A stretch of DNA of 64,000 nucleotides from assembly GCF_003332275.1 (NCBI RefSeq), contig NZ_QOVA01000004.1, positions 272,327-336,326 on the forward strand. The letters are read 5' to 3'. The notes under the pieces are model-generated. The model had not been told where the DNA came from and searched no databases. It saw only the letters and a program-made list of their open reading frames with translations. Below, piece by piece: positions 51,550-61,010 of the stretch. The DNA comes from Edaphovirga cremea. GTDB lineage: Bacteria > Pseudomonadota > Gammaproteobacteria > Enterobacterales > Enterobacteriaceae. The stretch's first letter is position 1; every line of letters begins with the position of its first letter. The position numbers were made by a program, and so were the translations under genes.

Positions 51550-52527
51550 AATGTGGTGTCCAGATGTTGAGAAAGCCAGGCCGGAATTCGCTGTTCCAGC
51601 CACATTTGTGGATGTTGCAAGGTGCCACCAACGAAACCCACGTGTCCACCATGCTGAGTGAGTTGATACTCCACATTGATGGGTAAGTGGGCGGGATTGG
51701 GGATCACGTCCGCTGTCATGAACGGGTCGTCTTTGGCATGGATAATCAGCAAAGGCGTACTGATCTGCGGCAGCAACGGCATCGCGCTGCAACGGCGGTA
51801 ATAGTCGATCGCATCGCTGAAACCGTGCGCTTTTGCCGTAATGGCATCGTCAAAATCGCGGATGCGCCTCATCGTTTTCAACTGTGGCAATTTGATTGGC
51901 AGCGTATCCGGGTAAGCCGTCAGTTTTCGGGAGGCGTTCTGTTTTAGCTGCCCGAGAAGGTAATGCTGATAAAGGCGTGAAAATCCCTTTTCCAACCGGT
52001 AAGCACACGGTTCCAGCATCAAAGGTGCCGAAACCACGACCGCCGCGCACAAGGGGGGATTTTTCACCCTCTTGCCCGAGGTAGCAGGCCAGCATATTCC
52101 CACCCAATGACACTCCGACCGCTGCAGTTGCCACTGTACCGTAATTCTCATTCAGCCAGTTGATAAAATAGCGAGCATCTTCGGTTTCACCTGAATGATA
52201 GATGCGCTGCATGCGGTTTGGTGTTCCGCTGCAACCACGGAAATGCATCACCACGCCCAACCAACCGCGCTGTTGCCAGGCAGTAAGCAAGCCATGGGCA
52301 TACGGGCTATTGAAATTACCTTCCAGGCCGTGAAACAGAATCACCCGGGGTTTATGCCGCGCATTCTGCGGATCCTCACTCCAGGCCAGATCGACAAAAT
52401 CGCCATCTGGCAATTCCAGGCGTTGCCAATGGGGGGTGAGGAATATCTTCCTGCGAAAGAGTCGCGGCAGAAGAGTTTGCAGATGCGGATTGGTGGCACC
52501 CCGCATCGGGTGAAAGGATTCATACAT
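51546..52527 (-). pseudogene. yheT: YheT alpha/beta hydrolase, frameshifted
   Basis: The N-terminal half (MYESFHPMRGATNPHLQTLLP, then LFHGLEGNFNSPYAHGL, nucleophile elbow VGVSLGGNMLACYLG) and the C-terminal half (AAVVVSAPLMLEPCAYRLEKGF, the Asp of [10 protein letters not shown], the His of GGHVGF) both match E. coli YheT but lie in different frames. The switch falls at a run of six C's on the coding strand (52058-52053); five would restore one frame and read EKSPLCAAVVV. Without the shift it would be a complete ~325-residue esterase-like protein. The start at 52527 is the best alignment to the family but has a weak ribosome site. Confidence 0.85.
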
Positions 52528-52626
52528 AATGTGAATAAAATTCTTATAGGTAGAGTCTTGTGCGATCAATATCACACTGTTAGTTTCAATGGTATCGCAC
52601 ACCCTGGGGTGAGGAGCACCCGTTTC

Positions 52627-53229
52627 ATGGAACTGAGTCTTTTTCTTTCAATGTTAGGATTTCTTTGGGTCGCGGCAATTACTCCCGGACCCAACAACAT
52701 GCTACTCACGACATCTGGTGCCAATTTTGGCTTTGTCCGTTCATTGTGGTTGATGATCGGTATTATGCTAGGAATGCAGAGTATTTTGCTGCTGGTCGCT
52801 TTCGGCGTGGGTAGCCTGATTCTGCTTTATCCTTCCCTGCATCTTATTCTCAAAATTCTCGGGAGCTTGTACCTTTTATGGCTGGCCTGGAAAATTGCGA
52901 CCTCAGCCTATGAGAAGCTGGAAACCGGAACTGCGCCCGCAAGACCGATTCGTTTTTATCAGGGGTGGTTATTACAGTTTCTAAATCCAAAAGCCTGGTT
53001 GATGGCGTTGGGCGCTGTTGCCAGTTTTAGCCTGGCGGGGGCGGAATATCATCATTCTGTCGTGGCGATAAGTATCGGTCTCATGTTGGTGAATCTGGTT
53101 TCCGGGATTATCTGGCTGGGGTTTGGAACGGTAATTGGCCAATTGCTGCGTAGTCGCCGGGCATGGTTCACCTTCAATATTTCCATGGGTATTCTGACCG
53201 CAGCCTGCGTTCTGCTGATTTGGCACTGA
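52627..53229 (+). CDS. LysE/RhtB-family amino-acid exporter
   Basis: 200 residues. The hallmark AAITPGPNNMLLTTSG lies near the N-terminus; about six membrane helices; QFLNPKAWLMALGA in the second half is also typical. Family members export amino acids or homoserine lactones; the substrate cannot be told from sequence. First gene of block C, divergent from yheT. Confidence 0.9.
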   Translation: MELSLFLSMLGFLWVAAITPGPNNMLLTTSGANFGFVRSLWLMIGIMLGMQSILLLVAFGVGSLILLYPSLHLILKILGSLYLLWLAWKIATSAYEKLETGTAPARPIRFYQGWLLQFLNPKAWLMALGAVASFSLAGAEYHHSVVAISIGLMLVNLVSGIIWLGFGTVIGQLLRSRRAWFTFNISMGILTAACVLLIWH

Positions 53230-53292
53230 TGGCAGGATTTCACTGAATTTAAGGACAGCGTTTCACCGAACCAAGGACACAAGGCGATAACT

Positions 53293-54069
53293 ATGCGTTA
53301 TTTTCAAGTTGCAGCGTTTGTTGGTGAGGGGTTGGCCGGTAATCCGGCTGGCGTGTGCTTGCTGGAAAAACCGCTGGAAACTCGACAATTGCAGGGCATC
53401 GCCGCAGAACTCAATCTGCCGGAAACCTGCTTTGTCTGGGAAGACGGGGAAATGTTGGCGTTGCGCTGGTTTACGCCGGGCAGGGAAGTGGATCTCTGTG
53501 GGCATGCGACGCTGGCCGCGGCGAGGGTGATTTTCAGTGAGGTTAGCCCGGAGCGGAATGAGTTGTGTTTCCGGTCCGCGAGTGGGGTTCTGCGGGTGAC
53601 GCGACAAGACAGCGATCGCGATAAGTTGTGGCTGGATTTCCCGTCACGTCCTGCGGTTTGCATCGATTCGCCCGCCGGTTTCTCTGCGCTGCTGGGAATA
53701 AAACCGCAGGAAGTCTGGCAAGCCAAGGCACTGATGGCCGTTCTGGAGAATGAACGGCAGGTACGTGAGTTGCAGCCCGCCATTGCGACGTTGATCGACC
53801 ATGTTGGGCAAGGCGTCATCGTTACGGCACCGGGCGACAGGGTGGATTTTGTCTCGCGCTATTTCAGTCTGGATCGCAGTGAAGACCCGGTTACCGGCTC
53901 GGCACACTGCACGTTGATGCCCTATTGGCAGTCCCGCCTGGGGCGCGATTCAGCGGTAGCCCATCAGATCTCGGCACGTGGCGGGGAATTGTTTTGCCAG
54001 CAACAGGGTGAGCGGACGCTGATTGGCGGCTACGCCCGGCTGTTTTTGCGCGGCGAGATTCTGATTTAG
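53293..54069 (+). CDS. PhzF-family isomerase-like protein
   Basis: 258 residues. It has the double diaminopimelate-epimerase-like fold and the PhzF catalytic Glu (E44 in LNLPETCFVWE), with DLCGHATLAAARV and SEDPVTGSAHC. In phenazine makers PhzF isomerises dihydro-3-hydroxyanthranilate; stand-alone members like this (E. coli YddE type) have unknown substrates. No other phenazine gene is near. 63 bases after the LysE-type gene on the same strand, so possibly co-transcribed. Confidence 0.9.
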   Translation: MRYFQVAAFVGEGLAGNPAGVCLLEKPLETRQLQGIAAELNLPETCFVWEDGEMLALRWFTPGREVDLCGHATLAAARVIFSEVSPERNELCFRSASGVLRVTRQDSDRDKLWLDFPSRPAVCIDSPAGFSALLGIKPQEVWQAKALMAVLENERQVRELQPAIATLIDHVGQGVIVTAPGDRVDFVSRYFSLDRSEDPVTGSAHCTLMPYWQSRLGRDSAVAHQISARGGELFCQQQGERTLIGGYARLFLRGEILI

Positions 54070-54073
54070 GGGC

Positions 54074-55054
54074 TCAAGCGGAACCCCGCTCGATTAATTG
54101 CCAGCCCAGCACTTCATTGACCACTGGCTGTCGGTGGTCTTTAATTTTGGCAATCAATAACTGAACGCTGCGTACGCCGAGAAGATGCATCGGCTGCTGA
54201 ATGGTTGACAGTGGCGGCGACGTCACGTTACCAAACGGTACACCGTCAAAGCCGAGCAGCGCCAGATCCTGCGGGACAGCCAGGCCCAGTTGATGCGCTA
54301 CGCTAAGCGCGCCACCGGCAATGACGTCTGATACAGCGAAAACCGCATCCGGCGGTTGCGGCAGTGCCAGCAGATTACGCATGGCTTTTGCGCCTTCCCT
54401 GTAATCCAGATTATCCACGTATTCGATCTGACAGTAATCGAGCCCCCATTCAGCCAGCGCCTGCCGATACCCGTGTTCCCGTTGTTCCGCATAGAGATAA
54501 CGCATATCACTGTTGATTAGCGCAATGCGGCTTCTGCCTTTTTTCGCCAGGAACGTGACACCGGCCCGCGCAGCCTCGGCGTTATCAATCGTCACCGAAG
54601 ATGCATCGATACCCGGATCGCCTTCACCGCATTGCACCCACGGGAAGTCACCAATCATTGTTGTTAAACCCGGCAGACAACTGATCGCATCCATGGTGAT
54701 CACCCCATCCACGACCTTACCACTCAGCAGCCCAAGGTAGGCCGATTCGCGCGTCAGTTTGGATTCCGAATTACACAGCAAGATGTGATAACCCTGCTTT
54801 TCAGCTTCTTCTTCGATCCCGCGAACCACTAACGAGCAGAAGGGGTTGGTGATGTTCGACACCAGTACCAGCAGCATGCGGCTTCTTGCGGTGCGTAGTT
54901 GGCGGGCCAGTAGATTTGGTTGATAGTCGCATTCACGGATCGCGACCAATACCCGTTCACGGGTAGTTGGTCTGACACCCGCATGCGCATTCAATACCCG
55001 CGATACGGTAGCCGTCGATACACCCGCTTTTTTCGCAACTTCATCGATAGACAT
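54074..55054 (-). CDS. LacI-family regulator of the block C sugar operon
   Basis: 326 residues. The LacI helix-turn-helix is MSIDEVAKKAGVSTATVSRV, the hinge LLARQLRTARS, and the effector domain begins MLLVLVSNITNPFCSLVVRG. Convergent with the PhzF-like gene (4-base gap) and divergent from the MFS operon. The two GAAATCGATTACA boxes between are its likely operators. Confidence 0.92.
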   Translation of the reverse strand: MSIDEVAKKAGVSTATVSRVLNAHAGVRPTTRERVLVAIRECDYQPNLLARQLRTARSRMLLVLVSNITNPFCSLVVRGIEEEAEKQGYHILLCNSESKLTRESAYLGLLSGKVVDGVITMDAISCLPGLTTMIGDFPWVQCGEGDPGIDASSVTIDNAEAARAGVTFLAKKGRSRIALINSDMRYLYAEQREHGYRQALAEWGLDYCQIEYVDNLDYREGAKAMRNLLALPQPPDAVFAVSDVIAGGALSVAHQLGLAVPQDLALLGFDGVPFGNVTSPPLSTIQQPMHLLGVRSVQLLIAKIKDHRQPVVNEVLGWQLIERGSA

Positions 55055-55259
55055 AAGATTCCATTTTTGTCTGGGAGTTGTATGAAGTGTGAGATTGGTT
55101 ACAAAACCAGCACATATAATTAATTAATACAGTAGCCGTGTGGCCGAAAAAAAGAAATCGATTACATTCAGATATAGCAGAAATGAAATCGATTACAAAC
55201 CGCAATGTTGTCTATGTTCATGGAATTTCTCCACTTTGTCACAAACCTTCGGGGGAGTT
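55055..55259 (+). promoter_or_regulatory. Control region with CRP-like site and twin LacI-type operators
   Basis: A CRP-like box, TGTGA-GATTGG-TTACA, lies at 55088-55103 (9 of 10 core bases). A TATAAT lies at 55115-55120. Two identical boxes, GAAATCGATTACA, lie at 55154-55166 and 55185-55197, 31 bases apart (about three helical turns), each centred on AATCGATT. This fits cAMP-CRP activation plus repression by the divergent LacI protein. Confidence 0.7.
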
Positions 55260-56522
55260 ATGTCATCACAAACAGTGGTTCAGTCGGCCAGTAAAATCCA
55301 GCATAAATGGGTAGTTCCACGTCTCGCGCTCATGATGTTTCTACAGTTTTTTGTGTGGGGTGCCTGGTATGTCACTCTGGGCGTGGTGATGGGGAAATAT
55401 GGTTTGTCGGCGATCATCGGTGATGCCTATTCCATCGGGCCTATCGCCTCCATTTTGTCGCCATTCTTCCTCGGTATGGTGGTCGATCGCTTCTTCGCAT
55501 CGCAAAAAGTGCTCGGCATTATGCATTTGGTGGGCGCCGTGTTGTTATGGATTCTACCGGGGATGTTCACGGCCAATTCCGGTGCGCTTTTGTGGATGAT
55601 TTTCGGTTATATGCTGTGCTACATGCCGACGATCGCGCTCAGCAATAATGTTGCCTTTTTTAGCCTGAAAAGCAGCGAGAAAAGTTTTCCGATCGTCCGC
55701 GCGTTTGGCACCATCGGCTGGATTGTTGCCGGACTGATTGTTGGCACCACCGGCCTGTCGGACAGTACCAGTATTTTCACGCTGGCTGCGGTGGCGTCAG
55801 TGGTGCTGGGGATTTATAGCTTTACCCTTCCCAACACGCCTGCCCCAGAAAAAGGCAAACCGATGGCGATACGCGATCTATTCTGCGCCGATGCCTTTGC
55901 CTTGCTGAAACAGCGCCATTTCCTGATTTTCATCATCTGCGCCACGCTGATTTCTATTCCACTGGCCGCCTACTACGCCTATGCCGCGCCATACGTTGCA
56001 GCGGTTGGATTTGAAAACGTCGGTGGTGTGATGGCGTTGGGACAGATGTCAGAGCTGCTTTTCATGCTGTTGATTCCGTTCTTTTTCCGTCATCTGGGCA
56101 TCAAGTATATGCTGTTGATCGGTATGCTGGCCTGGTTCCTGCGCTATGTGATGTTTGCTTTTGGTATCAACGAAGAACTGCGTTGGATGGTTTACATAGG
56201 CATCCTGTTACACGGCATATGTTATGACTTCTTCTTTGTTATTGGTTTCATCTATACGGATAAAGTGGCGGACAGCCGGGTGAAAGGTCAGGCACAAAGT
56301 CTGTTGGTTCTGTTCACCTACGGCATCGGTATGCTGGTCGGTTCGCAGATCAGTGGCGCGCTGTTCAACCGCATGGTCACGGCGCAAGGCGAAGCTGCAT
56401 TACCACAGTGGCAGAGCTTCTGGTGGTATCCGGCGATTGCCGCGTTACTGATTGCCACGCTGTTCTTCTTCACCTTTAACTACCGCGAATCGCCAGAGGA
56501 GGCCAAAGAGAATGGTCGCTGA
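55260..56522 (+). CDS. MFS transporter, nucleoside:H+ symporter (NupG/XapB-like) family
   Basis: 420 residues, twelve membrane helices. LMMFLQFFVWGAWYVTLGVVM and PIVRAFGTIGWIVAGLIVG are typical of the NupG-like family. Although named for nucleosides, members in sugar clusters probably carry glycosides; the neighbours (two sugar oxidoreductases and a TIM-barrel isomerase) point that way. The start at 55260 has GGGGGAG upstream; an in-frame start at 55140 would run through both operators and is rejected. Overlaps the next gene by 11 bases. Confidence 0.88.
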   Translation: MSSQTVVQSASKIQHKWVVPRLALMMFLQFFVWGAWYVTLGVVMGKYGLSAIIGDAYSIGPIASILSPFFLGMVVDRFFASQKVLGIMHLVGAVLLWILPGMFTANSGALLWMIFGYMLCYMPTIALSNNVAFFSLKSSEKSFPIVRAFGTIGWIVAGLIVGTTGLSDSTSIFTLAAVASVVLGIYSFTLPNTPAPEKGKPMAIRDLFCADAFALLKQRHFLIFIICATLISIPLAAYYAYAAPYVAAVGFENVGGVMALGQMSELLFMLLIPFFFRHLGIKYMLLIGMLAWFLRYVMFAFGINEELRWMVYIGILLHGICYDFFFVIGFIYTDKVADSRVKGQAQSLLVLFTYGIGMLVGSQISGALFNRMVTAQGEAALPQWQSFWWYPAIAALLIATLFFFTFNYRESPEEAKENGR

Positions 56523-57591
56523 AGCGAGGCTGCGGGTGTTGATCGTGGGCTGCGGCAATATGGGCCGCAGCCATGCGCAGGCGTATCAGCAGATGCCCGA
56601 TTGTGAAATTTGTGGGCTGGTGGCGCGCGGCGATTCAAAGCAGCAGCTCAACGCACTATTGGAAAGCGAGTATCCGTTATTCGATGATTTCGAGCAGGCG
56701 CTGTGTATCACCCAACCGGATGCGGTTTGCCTGTCGACGTGGCCCGACACGCATGAGGCGTATGCGTTAGCCGCGTTGGCGGCAGGGTGCCACGTCTTTT
56801 TGGAGAAGCCGCTTGCCACCAGCGTTGCTGGCGCAGAGCGGGTAGTGGAGGCTGCAAAACAGGCCGGACGGCAAGTTGTGGTCGGTTACATCCTTCGACA
56901 TCATCCCTCCTGGCAACAGTTTATAGCACTGGCACAAGGGCTGGGTAAGCCCTTGGTAATGCGCATGAATCTCAACCAGCAGAGCGTGGGGGACATGTGG
57001 ACTGTGCACCGGCATTTGATGGATTCCCTTTCCCCGATCGTTGATTGCGGTGTGCATTATCTGGATGTGATGTGTCAGATGACGCAAGCCAATCCGGTGA
57101 GTGTCAGTGCCATCGGCGCGCGTCTCACCGAAGTGTTACCGACGGGCAGAATGAACTATGGTCAACTGCAGGTACGTTTTGATGATGGTTCCGTCGGCTG
57201 GTATGAGGCCGGTTGGGGGCCGATGATCAGTGAGACGGCGTTTTTCGTCAAAGATGTGATTGGGCCGAAAGGCGCGGTATCCATTGTCGCCCGGCAGGCG
57301 GCGGGGAGCGGTCAGTCGGCGAATGTGGATTCCCATACGCGAACCGAGTCGTTGCGGCTGCATCTGGCAGAGTTGGATGCTGACCAGCAATTCATCCACG
57401 AGGATCGCTGGATAGACTGTCAGGATGAACCCGATCATCTGGAGCTGTGTCTGCGTGAACAGGTTTTCTTTATTGCCGCTATCCGCAGCCGTCAGGATCT
57501 CAGCCAACATCTGACAGACGCGATAAATAGTTTGCGCATTGTGTTGGCTGCCGAAGAGTCGATTCAGAGCCAACGGACGGTTAATTTTTGA
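56512..57591 (+). CDS. Gfo/Idh/MocA-family oxidoreductase 1
   Basis: 359 residues. Rossmann N-terminus VLIVGCGNMGRSHAQAY, catalytic Lys in FLEKPLATSV, and VDCGVHYLDVM with the second catalytic Asp/His. Family members oxidise sugar or cyclitol hydroxyls with NAD(P). With the TIM-barrel protein and a second Gfo/Idh enzyme downstream, it may act in oxidation-driven cleavage or epimerisation of a glycoside. Confidence 0.9.
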   Translation: MVAEARLRVLIVGCGNMGRSHAQAYQQMPDCEICGLVARGDSKQQLNALLESEYPLFDDFEQALCITQPDAVCLSTWPDTHEAYALAALAAGCHVFLEKPLATSVAGAERVVEAAKQAGRQVVVGYILRHHPSWQQFIALAQGLGKPLVMRMNLNQQSVGDMWTVHRHLMDSLSPIVDCGVHYLDVMCQMTQANPVSVSAIGARLTEVLPTGRMNYGQLQVRFDDGSVGWYEAGWGPMISETAFFVKDVIGPKGAVSIVARQAAGSGQSANVDSHTRTESLRLHLAELDADQQFIHEDRWIDCQDEPDHLELCLREQVFFIAAIRSRQDLSQHLTDAINSLRIVLAAEESIQSQRTVNF

Positions 57592-57622
57592 TTTAATCAA
57601 TAAGATAATTCGGGAGACACCA

Positions 57623-58684
57623 ATGAGAACCCTCAAGGGGCCATCGATTTTTCTGGCTCAGTTTATTGGAGAAGATGCACCGTTCAATACGCTGGACGGG
57701 CTGGCGGGGTGGGCCGCCGGATTGGGATTCAAGGCGATACAACTGCCGACGGGCAATCCCGCTATTTTTGATTTGACACTCGCAGCCAGTAGCCAAACCT
57801 ATTGTGATGATATTCAGGGTATTCTAGCGGGTCATGGCGTGTGTATTTCCGAGCTTTCAACCCATCTGCAAGGGCAGTTGATCGCCGTACACCCAGCGTA
57901 TGATTTGGCTTTCGATGGATTTGCCCCACCAGCGCTGCGCGGGAATCCCGCAGGGCGCTATTCCTGGGCAGTCTCCGAACTCAAGAATGCGGCGCAGGCC
58001 TCGCAGAGACTGGGATTGACGGCACATGCCACGTTTTCTGGTTCACTGGCCTGGCCCTATTTTTACCCCTGGCCGCCGCGCAATGCCATTATGCTGGATG
58101 AGGCTTTCGCTGAGTTGGCTCTCCGCTGGCGGCCGATTCTTGATGCCTTTGATGAGGCGGGTGTCGATCTTTGCTATGAGTTGCATCCTGGCGAAGATCT
58201 GCATGATGGCGTGACCTTTGAACGTTTTCTTGCCGGGGTGGATAACCATCCTCGCTGCCATATTCTCTTCGATCCGAGCCATCTGCATTTACAGCAGATG
58301 GACTACCTGGCGTTTATCGACCACTACCATTCCCGCATCCGGGCGTTTCATGTGAAAGATGCGGAGTATCGATTGTCAGGGCGCAGCGGCGTCTACGGCG
58401 GTTATCAATCATGGCAGGATCGTGCCGGGCGTTTTCGTTCTCCTGGGGATGGGCAAATCGACTTTTCGGCTATTTTCAGCAAATTGGCGCAATATGACTT
58501 TCCCGGCTGGGCAACGCTGGAATGGGAATGCTGCCTGAAAGACGGTGAAACAGGTGCGCGTGAAGGCGCTGCATTTATCACACAGCATATTATTCCGGTG
58601 GCAGATCGCGCTTTTGATGATTTCGCCGTTACCGCTGACGGCCTGCAACACGCCCGGCGCATGCTTGGATTGGAGAGGGAATAA
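57623..58684 (+). CDS. Xylose-isomerase-like TIM-barrel protein (IolE/YcjR type)
   Basis: 353 residues. AP endonuclease family 2 fold with probable metal ligands in LCYELHPGED (Glu), ILFDPSHLHL (Asp), AFHVKDAEY (His) and TLEWEC (Glu). Such proteins are sugar or keto-sugar isomerases and epimerases; YcjR, which works with the dehydrogenase YcjS in E. coli, is a comparable pairing. The start at 57623 has GGGAGA upstream. Its stop overlaps the next ATG (TAATG). Confidence 0.88.
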   Translation: MRTLKGPSIFLAQFIGEDAPFNTLDGLAGWAAGLGFKAIQLPTGNPAIFDLTLAASSQTYCDDIQGILAGHGVCISELSTHLQGQLIAVHPAYDLAFDGFAPPALRGNPAGRYSWAVSELKNAAQASQRLGLTAHATFSGSLAWPYFYPWPPRNAIMLDEAFAELALRWRPILDAFDEAGVDLCYELHPGEDLHDGVTFERFLAGVDNHPRCHILFDPSHLHLQQMDYLAFIDHYHSRIRAFHVKDAEYRLSGRSGVYGGYQSWQDRAGRFRSPGDGQIDFSAIFSKLAQYDFPGWATLEWECCLKDGETGAREGAAFITQHIIPVADRAFDDFAVTADGLQHARRMLGLERE

Positions 58685-59826
58685 TGAAACCACAACGGCG
58701 TTTACGCCTCGGCATGGTTGGCGGAGGTGAAGGCGCATTCATTGGTGCTGTACATCGGCTGGCAGCCCGAATGGATGACCGCTATGAATTGGTCGCGGGG
58801 GCTTTTTCCTCTTCGCTGGAGAATTGCCAGCGTACTGGCGCAGCGTTGTGGCTCGATCCTGCCCGCTGTTACGCCAGTTACCAAAAGATGGCGGCACAAG
58901 AGGCGGATGGCATTGATGTTGTGGCAATTGTGACGCCAAACTTTTTGCATGCGCCCGTGGCGACGGCATTTTTACAGGCGGGTATCCACGTTATCTGCGA
59001 TAAACCGCTGTGCCTAAACGCGCAACAGGCGAGCCAGTTGGCGGCGGTGGTCAAACAAAGCCAGTGCCAGTTTATCCTGACCCATAATTACAGTGCCTAT
59101 CCGCTCATTAGGGAAGCACGTCAACGCGTATTGAGCGGTGAGCTTGGGGAGATTCGCTTTGTCGAGGTGGAGTATCTGCAAGACTGGATGAGTGAATTGG
59201 TTGAGCAGACCGACAATAAGCAGGCAAGCTGGCGCGGGGAACCGGCGAAAGCGGGGGCGGGCTGCATTGGGGATGTGGGTACTCATGCGTGGCAATTGGC
59301 GTCGTTTGTCAGTGGCATGCTGCCGCAGAGCCTCAGCGCAGAACTCGCAACCGTTGTTGCAGGCAGAGCGTTGGATGACGATGTCCGTGTGACCCTGCGC
59401 TACGCCAACGGTGCGCGTGGCCGTCTTTGGGCAAGTCAGGTCGCCAGCGGCCACGAGAACAGTTTGCGGCTGCGGATCTATGGCAGTGAGGCCAGCCTTG
59501 AGTTTCAGCAAGAGAATCCGAATCAACTGTGGATCAGGCCGAGAAATGCGCCCGCTTATTGCCTGACGCGTGGCAGCGGGGTGTTAAGCGACGAAGTGCG
59601 GACGATGGGGCGTGTTCCTGCCGGACATCCCGAAGGTTATCTGGAAGGCTTTGGACAAATCTATCGCGAGGCCGCCGATCAAATTTGGGCAGCGATAGAC
59701 GGTCAGCCTTTTAGCGGTTCTCTTTTGCCCGGCATTGACGATGGCGTCGCCGGAATGAAATTTATTGATGCCGTTCGGCACAGCAGTATGGCGGATGGAA
59801 AGTGGGTCGATTTTAGTGCAGCTTAG
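58684..59826 (+). CDS. Gfo/Idh/MocA-family oxidoreductase 2
   Basis: 380 residues. Rossmann fold LGMVGGGEGAFIGAVHR, catalytic Lys in ICDKPLCLNA and IGDVGTHAWQL. The subgroup with GGGEGAFIG/HR is common in sugar catabolic clusters. It differs clearly from oxidoreductase 1, so the two likely act on different substrates or in opposite directions. Last gene of the MFS operon; no clear terminator follows. Confidence 0.9.
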   Translation: MKPQRRLRLGMVGGGEGAFIGAVHRLAARMDDRYELVAGAFSSSLENCQRTGAALWLDPARCYASYQKMAAQEADGIDVVAIVTPNFLHAPVATAFLQAGIHVICDKPLCLNAQQASQLAAVVKQSQCQFILTHNYSAYPLIREARQRVLSGELGEIRFVEVEYLQDWMSELVEQTDNKQASWRGEPAKAGAGCIGDVGTHAWQLASFVSGMLPQSLSAELATVVAGRALDDDVRVTLRYANGARGRLWASQVASGHENSLRLRIYGSEASLEFQQENPNQLWIRPRNAPAYCLTRGSGVLSDEVRTMGRVPAGHPEGYLEGFGQIYREAADQIWAAIDGQPFSGSLLPGIDDGVAGMKFIDAVRHSSMADGKWVDFSAA

Positions 59827-60003
59827 GCGAATCAACAATTTAGCAACATTTGTGCTGCAATGTAGAAAGAAAATAGCCTCTTTACTTCCAAATGGAATAA
59901 AGAATAATTTTTAATTACTTCTTGCCGTGGCTTTGCTCAGATAAAACTGTGATCAGGACGAATCGCGTCCCCTGACAAAAACAATTTTATTCTGGAGCAC
60001 ACT

Positions 60004-60999
60004 ATGGCGAGCAAATCTTTCTCTATACGCGGTTTGGCATTATTGGTGCTGTCGGTAACCGCGCTGAGTGCGCACGCGGTGGATGTAATCGTGGCGTATC
60101 AGACCTCTGCTGAGCCAGCAAAAGTGGCACAGGCTGAAAATACCTTCGCACAGTCGTCAGGTGCGAAGGTTGACTGGCGAAAATTCGACAGTGGCTCCAG
60201 CGTCTTGCGTGCACTGGCATCTGGTGATGTGCAAATCGGAAATATCGGCTCCAGCCCATTGGCGGTGGCGGCCAGTCAAAAACTCCCTATCGAAGTCTTT
60301 CTTATCGCCTCTGAGCTTGGCAGTTCCGAAGCGCTGGTGGTGAAAAAAGAGATCAATTCCCCGAAAGATCTGATCGGGAAACGCATCGCAGTCCCTTTCA
60401 TTTCCACAACGCACTACAGTCTTCTGGCGTCACTCAAGCATTGGGGTATCCGTCCCGATCAGGTCACTATCCTTAACTTGCAGCCACCGGCCATTGCAGC
60501 GGCCTGGCAACGTGGTGACATTGACGGCGCCTATGTCTGGGCTCCTGTTGTAAATGAGCTGGAAAAACAAGGCAAGGTATTGACCGACTCGGAGCAGGTA
60601 GGGAAATGGGGCGCACCGACGCTGGATGTGTGGGTCGTGAGAAAAGATTTTGCCCAGGCCCATCCTGAAGTTGTCACCGCATTTGCCCGCAGCGCGTTGC
60701 AGGCTCAAGGCAAATATCTGCAACAGCCTGAGCAATGGCTGGCTGATAACGGCAATCTGAGTACGTTGTCCCGACTGAGCGGCGTCCCGACAGAGCAGGT
60801 ACCCGTACTGGTCAAGGGAAACCGCTATCTCCCGGTAGCTGAACAGATTACCCAGTTGGGTCAGCCCGTTAACCAAGCCATTCAGGATACTGCCCAGTTC
60901 CTGAAACAGCAGGGCAAAATCCCCCAGGTCGACAGCGATTATAGCGACTACGTGACCGACAAGTTCGTTAAACAGGTTCAGGCTGAACCCCAGTCCTGA
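60004..60999 (+). CDS. tauA: Taurine ABC transporter substrate-binding protein TauA
   Basis: 331 residues. Signal peptide about 1-25 (LSAHA), then [20 protein letters not shown] and the [14 protein letters not shown] ligand segment as in TauA. Periplasmic binding of taurine and related sulfonates. GGAG precedes the ATG. The 177-base gap upstream should hold a CysB/Cbl-controlled promoter; no site was assigned. Confidence 0.95.
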   Translation: MASKSFSIRGLALLVLSVTALSAHAVDVIVAYQTSAEPAKVAQAENTFAQSSGAKVDWRKFDSGSSVLRALASGDVQIGNIGSSPLAVAASQKLPIEVFLIASELGSSEALVVKKEINSPKDLIGKRIAVPFISTTHYSLLASLKHWGIRPDQVTILNLQPPAIAAAWQRGDIDGAYVWAPVVNELEKQGKVLTDSEQVGKWGAPTLDVWVVRKDFAQAHPEVVTAFARSALQAQGKYLQQPEQWLADNGNLSTLSRLSGVPTEQVPVLVKGNRYLPVAEQITQLGQPVNQAIQDTAQFLKQQGKIPQVDSDYSDYVTDKFVKQVQAEPQS

Positions 61000-61010
61000 G
61001 GAGATCGCTG

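Noticed and set aside
53293-54069. A phenazine biosynthesis locus suggested by the PhzF-like gene
   Set aside because: No phzA/B/C/D/E/G gene is near, and stand-alone PhzF relatives are common in non-producers.
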